DNA from: Leucobacter komagatae
Lineage (GTDB): Bacteria > Actinomycetota > Actinomycetes > Actinomycetales > Microbacteriaceae
Length of the DNA stretch: 64,000 bases
Direction of reading: 5' to 3'
Assembly (NCBI RefSeq): GCF_000834055.1
Contig: NZ_JXSQ01000006.1
Span: forward strand, 1 to 64,000
Made by a program: the position numbers and the translations under genes. A model generated the notes under the pieces. It was not told where the DNA came from. It searched no databases and was given only the letters and a program-made list of their open reading frames with translations. Positions 8,864 to 17,149 of this stretch are shown here, piece by piece. Numbering within the stretch: the first letter of the stretch is position 1; the number at the start of each line of letters is the position of its first letter.

Positions 8864-9160
8864 CTAGTGCGTGATGCGCGCGGCCAGGTCGGCCATCGAT
8901 GCCTCGATGACGTCGTCCTTGGCCTCGAGGATCCGGAAGTGCGTCATCACGCGGTCAGCGCCAGCCGTGAGCGTCGCATCGTGCAACTCGCGCATGAGCG
9001 GCCAGAGCCTGTCGGCCGGCCCCTGGATCGTCGTGCCGAGCGCGCCGACCTCGTACTCGAGGCCGCTCTGCTCGATGACGCGAATCGCGCCCTCGACGCA
9101 GCTGTACGGACCGTTTTCGTCTCCCATTGGTGTGGGCGACACGTGAACATGGATCAACAT
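8864..9160 (-). CDS. Thiamine-binding protein of the MTH1187/YkoF family
   Basis: A 98-residue ferredoxin-like-fold protein (Thiamine_BP/DUF77 family). It begins MLIHVHVSPTPMG, and the GALGTTIQG block followed by a helix and IEASMADLAARI is typical. It has no signal peptide, so it acts in the cytoplasm and may bind or channel incoming thiamine or HMP. It is first in the operon, and its ATG at 9160 lies 12 bases after the TPP aptamer, whose 3' strand runs into the ribosome site AGCGGAGGGAAG. Length and position fit the family. Confidence 0.85.
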   Translation of the reverse strand: MLIHVHVSPTPMGDENGPYSCVEGAIRVIEQSGLEYEVGALGTTIQGPADRLWPLMRELHDATLTAGADRVMTHFRILEAKDDVIEASMADLAARITH

Positions 9161-9172
9161 ATTGACCGCTTC

Positions 9173-9256
9173 CCTCCGCTCGTGTTAACGAGATCAGGTT
9201 CCTGGGGTGGTCCACAGCAAGTAGTGGATCTCAGCCCCTTCGGGCCCCCCCAGCGG
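9173..9256 (-). promoter_or_regulatory. TPP riboswitch (THI element)
   Basis: On the minus strand the conserved THI-box parts appear in order: GGGGCTGAGA (near 9237-9228), ACCTGATCTCGTTAACACGAG (about 9201-9181) and the AGCGGAGGGA end. P1 forms from CCGCT (9256-9252) and AGCGG (9180-9176). The 3' strand of P1 overlaps the ribosome site of the thiamine-binding gene, and the start codon is 12-13 bases away. TPP binding would therefore hide the ribosome site directly, repressing translation of the uptake operon when thiamine is plentiful. No intrinsic terminator is seen between aptamer and ATG. Confidence 0.93.
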
Positions 9257-9473
9257 ATGTGTACTGGAACCCTCAGCTTAGCCACGAACCGGGGTGGGGT
9301 GGCAAGCGGGAGGTGTGTCGCTTGCCTGTGCGCTGTCACAGCCCGGGTCGTTATTGTCGAAGTGACAGCGGGGTTTCGATGGCGTCGCAGCCGCGCCCGT
9401 ACCCGGGTGGGTTCCGCGTGCCGGCCGTCACCGCTTCGATGCCCAGCAGACTGACGCAGCACAAAGGAGCCAC

Positions 9474-10490
9474 ATGAACAACGAACGCAGCACCCAGATC
9501 AGGCTCGCACGCAGGCCCGTCGGCTGGCCGGTGCACGAAGACTTCGAGACCGTCACCGTCGACTACGACGCCCCAGCTGCAGGTGAGGTTCGCGTACGCA
9601 ACGAGTTCGTCTCAGTCGACCCGTACATGCGCGGCCGCATGAACGATGTGCGCAGTTACGTGCCGCCGTACCAGCTCGGTGACGTGATCGCGGGCGCCGC
9701 CGTCGGGCGAGTGGTCGCCTCGGCCGCCGACGCCCTCCCCGTCGGGACCGCGGTGCTGCACCAGCACGGCTGGACCGACGTGATTCAGGCGGATGCCGCA
9801 AAGTTCCGCGCCATCGAAGAGGTTCCCGGCCTTCCGCTGTCGCTGCGCCTGCACATGCTCGGGATGACGGGGCTCACCGCCTACGTCGGGCTCACCACCA
9901 TCGCGGGGATGCGTGCTGGCGACACCGTGTTCATCTCTGGCGCGGCCGGGGCGGTGGGAACTGCGGCAGGTCAGATTGCCAAGCTCCTCGGAGCTGGACG
10001 AGTCATCGGTTCCGCTGGCTCGCCAGAAAAAGTTGCGCTGCTCACCGACAAGTATGGGTATGACGCAGCGTTCAACTACAAGGAAGGCGCGGTCCGCAAG
10101 CAGCTCGCGAATGCCGCACCCGACGGCGTCGACGTGTTCTTCGACAACGTCGGCGGCGACCATCTCGAAGCCGCGCTCGCCTCAATGAACGACGGCGGCC
10201 GCCTCGCGTTGTGCGGCGCGATCACCGCGTACAACACCACCGAGCGTCCGGTCGGCCCGACGAACCTCGCAAACATGATTACCCGTTCGCTGAGCATGCA
10301 GGGCTTCACCATCGGATCCCACTGGGACAAGCTGCCAGAGTTCACCGAGCAGATGAGCGGCTGGTTTGGCGCGGGCAAGATTGCGTACGACGAAACCATC
10401 GTCGACGGTATCGATAACTCGGTCGACGCGTTCCTCGCAATGATGCGCGGCGCGAACACCGGCAAGATGCTCGTCCGCATCGGCGAATAG
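9474..10490 (+). CDS. NADP-dependent zinc-independent oxidoreductase (CurA/leukotriene-B4-dehydrogenase-like MDR)
   Basis: A 338-residue medium-chain reductase. The SVDPYMRGRM block near residue 43 and the absence of the zinc-binding Cys/His set define the zinc-free prostaglandin-reductase/CurA branch. The nucleotide loop is SGAAGAVGTAAGQIAKLLG; then come a YKEGAVRKQL segment and FFDNVGG. These enzymes reduce alpha,beta-unsaturated carbonyls with NADPH, often for detoxification. The ATG follows CAAAGGAGCCAC, a strong ribosome site. A hairpin terminator follows, so it is probably monocistronic. Confidence 0.92.
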   Translation: MNNERSTQIRLARRPVGWPVHEDFETVTVDYDAPAAGEVRVRNEFVSVDPYMRGRMNDVRSYVPPYQLGDVIAGAAVGRVVASAADALPVGTAVLHQHGWTDVIQADAAKFRAIEEVPGLPLSLRLHMLGMTGLTAYVGLTTIAGMRAGDTVFISGAAGAVGTAAGQIAKLLGAGRVIGSAGSPEKVALLTDKYGYDAAFNYKEGAVRKQLANAAPDGVDVFFDNVGGDHLEAALASMNDGGRLALCGAITAYNTTERPVGPTNLANMITRSLSMQGFTIGSHWDKLPEFTEQMSGWFGAGKIAYDETIVDGIDNSVDAFLAMMRGANTGKMLVRIGE

Positions 10491-10503
10491 CGACCACCGC
10501 CCT

Positions 10504-10537
10504 CCCTGGCGTTTCCTGCCGCGCAGGAACGCCAGGG
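10504..10537 (+). terminator. Rho-independent-type hairpin
   Basis: CCCTGGCGTTTCCTGC pairs with GCAGGAACGCCAGGG through a 3-nt loop, with one bulged T. AAAACG follows rather than a T-run. It lies just after the oxidoreductase stop. Confidence 0.6.
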
Positions 10538-10834
10538 AAAACGCCCCCTGCTATACTGAGTGAACTTGTGAAACCACGACGGTTTCCCTGCGTCGTAGAA
10601 CGCTTGCCCCCGTAACGGGTCGCCCACAGATTTCACCGGGCTTCCCGATCCGCAGGGCTCCAACTTCTTCTCGCTCAGAACTCTGAGCTCGTGGATTCTT
10701 TCTCCGGCGAACGGAAGTGGCCATTGCCACCTTCGCCATCCACCGCGGATTTTCCCGCCCGCTTTCCCCGCTCGACTGAGCGCGGGAGCGACGAAGCAGC
10801 CCGCGGCCCGTGCCCGAAAGGCATTTACCCCAGC
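10538..10834 (+). promoter_or_regulatory. Long leader/promoter region of the DEAD-box helicase gene
   Basis: There is no convincing gene in this roughly 300-bp stretch. A good -10-like TATACT lies at 10552-10557 soon after the terminator. If used, the helicase mRNA would have a 5' leader of about 270 nt. Long leaders are common for cold-induced RNA helicases, but I can identify no specific RNA structure here. An in-frame ATG-equivalent extension to 10691 exists but reads as low-complexity, unrelated sequence. Confidence 0.35.
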
Positions 10835-12340
10835 ATGACAACTACGTTCAGCGCGCTCGGCGTGCCCACTCCCCTCGTCTCCGTGCTTTCAGCAGAAGGC
10901 AAGACTGAGGCGTTCCCCATCCAGGTCGACACCCTCCCCGATACGCTCGCAGGCCGCGACGTGCTCGGCCGCGGGAAGACCGGCTCTGGCAAGACCCTCG
11001 CCTTCTCCATTCCTCTCGTTGCCCGCCTCGGTGGCGCGCTCGCAGGCGGCAAGCGCCGGCCGGGCAGGCCGCTCGCGCTCGTGCTTTCCCCGACGCGTGA
11101 GCTCGCAACCCAGATCACCGCGGTCATAGACCCCCTCGCCAAGGCGTACGGGTTGAACACCACCACGATCTTCGGAGGCGTCAGCCAAAACCGTCAGGTT
11201 TCCGCGTTGAAAAACGGCGTCGACATCGTCGTCGCCTGCCCGGGACGGCTTGAGGATCTCATGAAGCAGGGGCACGTGAATCTCGACGCTGTCGAGATCA
11301 CTGTGCTCGACGAGGCCGATCACATGGCTGACCTCGGTTTCCTCCCCGTCGTCACGCGCATCATGGACAAGACTCCCCAGTCGGGCCAGCGGCTGCTGTT
11401 CAGCGCGACCCTCGACAACGGGGTCGACAAGCTTGTCCGCCGCTACCTCCACAACGAGGTCACCCACTCCGTCGATGAGGCAAACAGCCCCGTCGCAGCA
11501 ATGACCCACCACGTGTTCGAGGTTGACGGCGCAGCAGCGAAACGCACGCTCGTGCGCACGCTCGCGTCTGGCACCGGCCGCCGCGTGCTGTTCATGCGCA
11601 CCAAGCACCACGCGAAGAAACTCGCACGCGAGCTCACCGAGGCGGGCATTCCTGCGCTCGACCTCCACGGCAACCTCTCGCAGACGATCCGCGACCGCAA
11701 CCTTGCCGCGTTCGCCGCTGGCGACGCGAAGGTCCTCGTTGCGACGGACGTCGCTGCCCGCGGCGTGCACGTCGACGACATCGAACTCGTCATCCACGTT
11801 GATCCGCCGGCCGAGCACAAGGCATACCTGCACCGCTCAGGCCGCACCGCCCGCGCCGGCAAGGAAGGCGAGGTTGTGACCATCGTGCTCCCGACCCAGC
11901 GCAAGGACACCGCCGCGCTGCTCCGCAAGGCGCAGATCACGGTGACCCCGCAAAGCGTCACCGCTGAGTCCCCAGCCGTTGTCGAACTCGTCGGCACGGT
12001 CGCGCCGCTCGTGACACCGGTATTCAAACAGGATCAGCCGCAGCGCAGCCGCTCGCGCTCGCAGTCCGGCCGCCCCCAGGGCGAGCGTGCGCAGGTTGGG
12101 CGTGGCCAGGGCGGCCGCGGCCAGGGCGCTCGCGGCGACGCAGGCCGCGGACAGGGCGACAGGCCTGAAGGTGGCCGCGCTCAGGGCGGGCGCCAGGAGA
12201 ACGGCCGCGCACAGGGAGGCAACTCTGAGCGCTCGCGCACCCGCAACGATGGCAGGAGCGGCGCGCAGGCGCAGACCGGCCGCCGTGCAGGCTCGGGCCG
12301 CCCCGCGGCAACGGGCTCGGGCCAGCGCCGAGGCCGCTAG
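10835..12340 (+). CDS. DEAD/DEAH-box ATP-dependent RNA helicase
   Basis: A 501-residue helicase. The Q-motif region is FPIQVDTLPD, motif I GKTGSGKT, motif Ia PTRELATQ, motif II DEAD (VLDEADHMAD), motif III SAT, and motif VI HRSGRTARAG with ARGVHVDD before it. From about residue 400 the chain becomes a disordered tail rich in Gly, Arg, Gln and Ala with repeated GRGQGGRGQG-like units, suited to RNA binding or condensate formation. The start at 10835 places the family's usual N-terminus first. Its stop shares CTAG with the stop of the convergent PucR gene. Confidence 0.92.
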   Translation: MTTTFSALGVPTPLVSVLSAEGKTEAFPIQVDTLPDTLAGRDVLGRGKTGSGKTLAFSIPLVARLGGALAGGKRRPGRPLALVLSPTRELATQITAVIDPLAKAYGLNTTTIFGGVSQNRQVSALKNGVDIVVACPGRLEDLMKQGHVNLDAVEITVLDEADHMADLGFLPVVTRIMDKTPQSGQRLLFSATLDNGVDKLVRRYLHNEVTHSVDEANSPVAAMTHHVFEVDGAAAKRTLVRTLASGTGRRVLFMRTKHHAKKLARELTEAGIPALDLHGNLSQTIRDRNLAAFAAGDAKVLVATDVAARGVHVDDIELVIHVDPPAEHKAYLHRSGRTARAGKEGEVVTIVLPTQRKDTAALLRKAQITVTPQSVTAESPAVVELVGTVAPLVTPVFKQDQPQRSRSRSQSGRPQGERAQVGRGQGGRGQGARGDAGRGQGDRPEGGRAQGGRQENGRAQGGNSERSRTRNDGRSGAQAQTGRRAGSGRPAATGSGQRRGR

Positions 12341-13617
12341 CCGCCGTCTCCGAGCAGATCGAAGAGCTTCAGCGCGAGGGAGATCTCCATCCCGTTGATG
12401 CGCTTCGTGCCGCGCTCCTGCTCGAAGCGGGCGACGCGCTGGCGCACGGTGTTGCGGTGCAGCCCGAGCACCTCGGCAGTTTTCGAGGAGTTCTCACCTG
12501 TGGCGTAGAACGTCGCAAGGGTCTCCCTGAGCGCGGCGTGCTGTTCCCCCGGTGCGGCGACGTCTCCGAGCACCTCCCGCGTCCACGTGATCGCGCTCTT
12601 CGTGTCGTGCATGAGCAGTGACAGGAACCCAACGTCTGGCTCGCTGAAGGCGACCAGTTGTGATTCGCGGTAGCGCTGAGCGCCAAGCGCTACAAGCCTG
12701 GCCTTCGCCGCCTGCTCGTGGCTGCGCCGGAACCCGGCAACGCCGTCGCCAGGCACCCCCACCGCGAGCCGGATCGTGTTGGCCTCCTGCGATTCTGCGA
12801 GCCGCGCAATCCGGGTGAGCGCGTCTGGGCTGAGGTCGGCTGTTGGCATGCCGACCCACGCCCATGCCGTTGTCTGATCCGCCGCTGTGATGAGTGGCGG
12901 CTTTGTCGAGCCGAGAATTGCAGCGATGCGCCGCAACAGAAGATCGATCTGCCGCTGTTCGTCAGTGCCTGCCGTGTCGAACTCAAGCCAGGCGATGAGC
13001 GCGATGTGATGCTGCTCGAGCGAGTACTTCGTTTTCGCTTCAAAGCCCGCGACAGAGATTGGCTCACCGCGCAGCGCCTTGCGCACCGCGGCGGCGTTCG
13101 TCACGGCGCGCGCGGTCCACCACTTCGCATGCTCGGCAACATACACGTCGGTGACGTATTGCAGCATCCAGTCGATGTAGTTGTGGATCACATCGGTGAT
13201 CCACCGAACGAGGTTCATCTGCTGGTTCTTGTCGTCGAGATCGAGGCCATCTACGACGTCGATGCCGCGGCGCACGACGAGCGACTGCCCGAGATAGTAG
13301 GCGCGGGTGAGTGAGCCGAGCTGCACGTCTTGCTGGGCGAGCCGCATGGCGTATTCAACGGCTGCGGTGCTCGGCTGCACCGATTCGATCGCAATGTCGT
13401 TGGTCAGAATGTGGCCGATCGTCCACACGTTGCCGTCGACGCTCGCTCGCAGCATTTGGATCATCTGCGCGTCTCTGTCGAGACCGGAAACGCGCCCAGA
13501 GAGCAGCTCCGTCATCTCCTCGACAATCTGCGGGGTCATTTCTTGGATGATCCCGCCAACTCGCACGATGAGTTCGCGCAGCTCCCGGTCGTGGTCCGCC
13601 GGCTCCGGCGCGCTCAT
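12337..13617 (-). CDS. PucR-family transcriptional regulator
   Basis: A 426-residue regulator with a C-terminal PucR helix-turn-helix (TAEVLGLHRNTVRQRVARFE near residue 390), preceded by the conserved LRETLATFYATGENSSKTA. The middle part is the GGDEF-like CdaR domain; the N-terminal helical region (EMTPQIVEEMTELL) probably senses the ligand. The ATG at 13617 overlaps the stop of the FAD-enzyme gene (ATGA). It is last in a coupled set with a flavoprotein and, through it, a DUF3556 protein, so it probably controls that set. Further open frame upstream is antisense noise from the flavoprotein gene. Confidence 0.87.
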   Translation of the reverse strand: MSAPEPADHDRELRELIVRVGGIIQEMTPQIVEEMTELLSGRVSGLDRDAQMIQMLRASVDGNVWTIGHILTNDIAIESVQPSTAAVEYAMRLAQQDVQLGSLTRAYYLGQSLVVRRGIDVVDGLDLDDKNQQMNLVRWITDVIHNYIDWMLQYVTDVYVAEHAKWWTARAVTNAAAVRKALRGEPISVAGFEAKTKYSLEQHHIALIAWLEFDTAGTDEQRQIDLLLRRIAAILGSTKPPLITAADQTTAWAWVGMPTADLSPDALTRIARLAESQEANTIRLAVGVPGDGVAGFRRSHEQAAKARLVALGAQRYRESQLVAFSEPDVGFLSLLMHDTKSAITWTREVLGDVAAPGEQHAALRETLATFYATGENSSKTAEVLGLHRNTVRQRVARFEQERGTKRINGMEISLALKLFDLLGDGG

Positions 13618-15062
13618 ACGCGCACTTCCTCGCGGCGCGCATCGCGCCCGTTGGCGAGCACGTGGAGGGCCCGGTTCGCTGAGTTGTACCCACCCATGCC
13701 GTGAATCCCCGGGCCTGGCGGGGTTGCCGCGGAGCAGAGGTACACGCCGGGCACCCCGGTGTCGTACGGCTGTGTGCTGAGCCTTGGCCCGAGGAGGAAC
13801 TGCAGAGGCGACTTCGCTCCGGTGAGGATGTCGCCACCGACGAAGTTCGCGTTCTCGGCCTCGCTCTGCGCCGGGGATCGCGCACTCATGCCAACGATCC
13901 GCTCGCGGAATCCGGGGGCGAAGCGCTCGATCTGCGCGATGATCGCTTCGCTCGCGTCTCCTGGGTAGCCCGTCGGCACGTGCGCGTATGCGTAGATCGG
14001 CACGATTGATCCGTTCGCGCGCGCGGGGTCGGCGGCCGCCTGCTGCCCGACGAGCACAAACGGCCGCTCGGGCATCTTCCCGGCAGCCATCTGTCGTTCG
14101 GCGGCGACGATTTCGGCCGCGGTACCCCCAAGGTGCACGGTGCCGGCCTGAGCGACCTCGGGGTCGCGCCACGGGATGCCGCCGTCGATCGCGAAGTCAA
14201 CCTTGAACGCTGCAGGGCCTGATTTGAACTTCCGGTACGAGCGGCGGGCAGGCTGCGGCTGGTGCCCGGCAAGGATGCTCGCCGCAGCGTGCGGATGCAC
14301 GTCGAGGATGGTGATGTCTCGCGGCGGCAACTCGCGGAGGCTCGTGACGCGCCTGCCCGTCTCAAAGCGCACTCCCATGCCGCGGAGCATCGCGATGTGC
14401 GCATCGGTGAGTTTGCCCGTGCCGCCCTCGACGACGGGCCAGCCGACGGCATGGCCTGCGATGATGATCCCAGCGCCGATGCCAGTGACGAGCGGCAGCG
14501 TGAGCGGCTGCAACGCGTGCGCGGCAACGCCCATGAAGAGCGCGCGCGTCCGTTCCTCCCGAAAGAACTTCCCAACGAGCGCTGGCGGGGGCCCAGCGAC
14601 GAGCCCCATTCGCGCGAGCAAGATGGGGTGCTTGGCGACTCGCAGCATCGGCGACATGATGACCGGTGAGAGACGGTCGAATGCGCGCGCGGACGGCCCG
14701 AATGCCGCCGACCAGCGCCGGCCGTCGCGGCCGAGCCCAGCTGCGGTGTCGGCGACCGAGGTGCGCAGCAGCCCAGGCTCGCCGCGGTCGAGTGGGTGCG
14801 CCGCGTCGATGGGGGCGTACGCCCATCGCACCCCCATTGCTTCGAGGTCGAGCGTCTTGAAGAAGGCGGATCCCGGCGCCATGGGGTGCACGGCCGCGCA
14901 GTGGTCCTGCACCAGCCCGGAGAGGGGCGACTCGACCGAGCGAGCGCCCCCTCCGAGCTGTTGCGCTGCCTCGACGACGGTGACGTCGACTCCGGCGCGG
15001 GCGAGCACGGTCGCCGCGGCGAGCCCGTTTGGGCCGCTACCGACTACGACCGCTGTTGTCAT
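13614..15062 (-). CDS. Phytoene-dehydrogenase-like FAD/NAD(P)-dependent oxidoreductase
   Basis: A 482-residue flavoprotein of the CrtI/retinol-saturase-like branch. The dinucleotide motif GSGPNG is at residues 8-13, with Glu36 after VTVVEAAQQLGGGARS. The C-terminal FAD-binding block contains GVYLCSAATPPGPGIHGMGG. No crtB, crtE or other carotenoid gene is present, so carotenoid desaturation is not supported; the neighbours (DUF3556 membrane protein, acyl-CoA ligase) suggest a lipid or isoprenoid substrate. It overlaps the genes on both sides by 4 bp, indicating one transcript with translational coupling. Confidence 0.87.
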   Translation of the reverse strand: MTTAVVVGSGPNGLAAATVLARAGVDVTVVEAAQQLGGGARSVESPLSGLVQDHCAAVHPMAPGSAFFKTLDLEAMGVRWAYAPIDAAHPLDRGEPGLLRTSVADTAAGLGRDGRRWSAAFGPSARAFDRLSPVIMSPMLRVAKHPILLARMGLVAGPPPALVGKFFREERTRALFMGVAAHALQPLTLPLVTGIGAGIIIAGHAVGWPVVEGGTGKLTDAHIAMLRGMGVRFETGRRVTSLRELPPRDITILDVHPHAAASILAGHQPQPARRSYRKFKSGPAAFKVDFAIDGGIPWRDPEVAQAGTVHLGGTAAEIVAAERQMAAGKMPERPFVLVGQQAAADPARANGSIVPIYAYAHVPTGYPGDASEAIIAQIERFAPGFRERIVGMSARSPAQSEAENANFVGGDILTGAKSPLQFLLGPRLSTQPYDTGVPGVYLCSAATPPGPGIHGMGGYNSANRALHVLANGRDARREEVRV

Positions 15063-17026
15063 GGCTTTCGCACCTCCACAAGCGCTTCAGATTCTGCAAC
15101 GAACTGGTTCAGGGCAGCGGTGTCGACCCCAACAATCACCGCGTCTGGCCCAACAATATCGGTTGCGGTGAACTGGAGCTGCTCGAATTCTGGCGATCGC
15201 CAGGTCACCGTCAGCGGGATCGGGCCATTGGGCAGCCACGGCTGCTCAGCGACGGCGTCCTTCACCTGCCAGCGGCCCCGCTCAACCACGCCGAGCGCAG
15301 CATCAATGATCTTGTATTCCTGGTATCCGCTCCACAGCGCTTCCGATTCCACCCAGGCGACAATGAACTCGCCCGGCTCGAACTGGGCCTGCTCCTGGAT
15401 CGCGGCGATGAGCTCCTCGTTGTGCAGGTGCCCCTCCCCAAAGTTGAATCCGAGCATCGCGTTGCACCCAAACTCGGCCTCCCGCACGCGCCGGTGGTCG
15501 ATATCTGGCACGTTCTCGAGCAACACGGAGAAGAGTCCGCGCCCCTGGCTGTGAAGCGAGCGCCACCCGATCGTCATCTCAAGGAAGGTCTCTGCGAGGG
15601 GGTACGGTAGCCCCATCGTTTGCAGCTGATCGATCTGGTCGGTCGTTGGCCGGTAGACCCGGTGCAGCTTCTTTTCCGCGTCTGGGTGGATCGCCCACAG
15701 CGCCGACGCCCAGTTGCCCCCGTATTGGCGCAGCGACGCGAGGAAGGAGACCTTGTCTGGCCGGAGCGAACCGAAGATCACGAAGAACACGGGAATTGCG
15801 ATCACCGCGAAGGGCAGCCACGGCTCCGACATATCGAAGACGCTGAAGCCCACGGCGTTCGGGTAGCCGATGAAGCAGACCACGGCGCACAGGGCGAAGA
15901 GCATGTTCCACTCGAGCGGCACCGCGAGCGGGAACGTCGAGATGATGAACAGGCAGAAGCCCACCATGAGCAGCGTTGCGAGCGTCACGGTGGTTTGCCC
16001 GCCGAGGGCGTTTCCGGCGACGAAGAGCATCACGAGTGGGGCGACGATCTCCACGATCGTCCCGAGCACGTGCGCGATGAGGTGTGCGGGCCGGCTTGGG
16101 CGCAGGTCGCTGCCATCGAAGTCCTTGTACATCGACTTCTTCAGCCAGCGCGGCGGCCAGAACGGGGTGTTGCTGAGCATCGGCGGAATCACCAGGCTGA
16201 AGTGCCGGTTGAGCTTGGAGAATCCGGCGCCCACCCAGACCGTCACGAGGAAGATCTTCAGTGCGATGACCATGTCGGTCACCTCAAAGAAGCTCGGGAA
16301 GACGATGAAGAAGACGATCGGCAGCAGGTACTGTTCCGCGCGGGCTGCGAGGAAGATGGTCTTGTCGCGCAGGCCGATGAGGAGCAGGAGGGCGACAGCG
16401 AACATGAGCGGTGTTGTCTGGATGAGCTGGAAGCTGTCCGCGTTGCTCGCGAGCCAGGCAGGTGCCCCGCTTGCCGGATCGGCAAGGAAGGCCTGGAAAC
16501 GGGCGAGGGCTGGCACCTCCTCGGCGGTCTGGCCTGGCGACAGCAGCGCGATACCCATGGCGAAGAGGAAACCGAAGTAGAGCGACACGTCGAGTACGGT
16601 CCGGCGGTTGCCTCCGGTGAACGGGACCCACTTGTACGGGCTGAGCTTGATGGTGCCTGGCCGTGCCCAGAACAGGATCCCCCCAGTGAGCGGACCGAAC
16701 TTCCCCGCGAGCGGCCCCCATGAGCCGGCGATGCCGATCGCTTCGAGCAGCATCGTCATGACGACGAACTTTTGGTAGACGATGGGGTTCGTCCACCACG
16801 CGCCGGGGTCGAGCGGGTTGAGTTGCGAGGTGAGCGTGACGAGCAGGACGCCGCCGATGAGCCAGGCCCCGAACACCTTCGCGAGGTAGAGCACGGAAAT
16901 GTTGCGGGCTGCGCCGAAGCCCCACTCAGCCCACTGCGTTGTGAGCACGCGCAAGCGTTCCTGCAGCGGGCGCTGGATGAACGATTCTGGTTCCACATTC
17001 GGGAACGTTGGTTCTTGAAAACCCAT
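15059..17026 (-). CDS. DUF3556 multi-pass membrane protein
   Basis: A 655-residue protein with an N-terminal polytopic half (roughly residues 45-400, about ten hydrophobic segments) and a soluble C-terminal domain of about 230 residues rich in acidic, Trp and His positions. I recognise it as DUF3556, a family of unknown function known from mycobacteria and relatives. The ATG at 17026 follows AAAGGAGTTGTC, a strong ribosome site, which decides against the upstream GTG at 17062. It overlaps the flavoprotein start by 4 bp. A membrane enzyme or transporter acting with the flavoprotein and acyl-CoA ligase is plausible; the reaction is unknown. Confidence 0.8.
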   Translation of the reverse strand: MGFQEPTFPNVEPESFIQRPLQERLRVLTTQWAEWGFGAARNISVLYLAKVFGAWLIGGVLLVTLTSQLNPLDPGAWWTNPIVYQKFVVMTMLLEAIGIAGSWGPLAGKFGPLTGGILFWARPGTIKLSPYKWVPFTGGNRRTVLDVSLYFGFLFAMGIALLSPGQTAEEVPALARFQAFLADPASGAPAWLASNADSFQLIQTTPLMFAVALLLLIGLRDKTIFLAARAEQYLLPIVFFIVFPSFFEVTDMVIALKIFLVTVWVGAGFSKLNRHFSLVIPPMLSNTPFWPPRWLKKSMYKDFDGSDLRPSRPAHLIAHVLGTIVEIVAPLVMLFVAGNALGGQTTVTLATLLMVGFCLFIISTFPLAVPLEWNMLFALCAVVCFIGYPNAVGFSVFDMSEPWLPFAVIAIPVFFVIFGSLRPDKVSFLASLRQYGGNWASALWAIHPDAEKKLHRVYRPTTDQIDQLQTMGLPYPLAETFLEMTIGWRSLHSQGRGLFSVLLENVPDIDHRRVREAEFGCNAMLGFNFGEGHLHNEELIAAIQEQAQFEPGEFIVAWVESEALWSGYQEYKIIDAALGVVERGRWQVKDAVAEQPWLPNGPIPLTVTWRSPEFEQLQFTATDIVGPDAVIVGVDTAALNQFVAESEALVEVRKP

Positions 17027-17074
17027 GACAACTCCTTTGGTGACAGGTTTTTTTTCGCACACGAAATACCCCCA

Positions 17075-17129
17075 CGGTGCCGGAGGGCACCGCGAGCTCC
17101 GGGGCCCGCGACAGTTGTCGGTGGGCCCC
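17075..17129 (-). other. Two tandem hairpins between acyl-CoA ligase and DUF3556 genes
   Basis: In the 123-bp gap, CGGTGCC/GGCACCG (17075-17092, 4-nt loop) and GGGGCCC/GGGCCCC with an inner CGACA/TGTCG stem (17101-17129) form two strong hairpins. On the minus strand they follow the ligase stop. Neither has a T-run on that strand, so they may reduce read-through, mark a processing site or be structural. The T8 run at 17048-17055 lies on the wrong strand. Confidence 0.4.
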
Positions 17130-17149
17130 GCGCGAGGGGTCAGCCGCTG

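Noticed and set aside
12337-12340. Shared CTAG of two convergent stop codons as a regulatory feature
   Set aside because: CTAG gives TAG on both strands by chance; no hairpin or other signal accompanies it.
12337-14172. A 611-codon reading of the PucR gene with a long Arg-rich N-terminus
   Set aside because: The extra 185 codons are antisense-like, low-complexity and overlap the flavoprotein gene; the ATGA overlap at 13617 is the natural start.
13614-15062. Carotenoid biosynthesis assignment (CrtI) for the flavoprotein
   Set aside because: No phytoene synthase, GGPP synthase or cyclase gene is nearby, and the neighbours point to another lipid substrate.
15620-16723. A 367-codon plus-strand frame opposite DUF3556
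   Set aside because: Its Glu/Arg/His-rich composition is the usual reverse complement of membrane-protein codons; no start signal or domain.
17048-17055. T8 run as an intrinsic terminator for the acyl-CoA ligase
   Set aside because: The T-run is on the plus strand, whereas the genes run on the minus strand, where it reads as A8.
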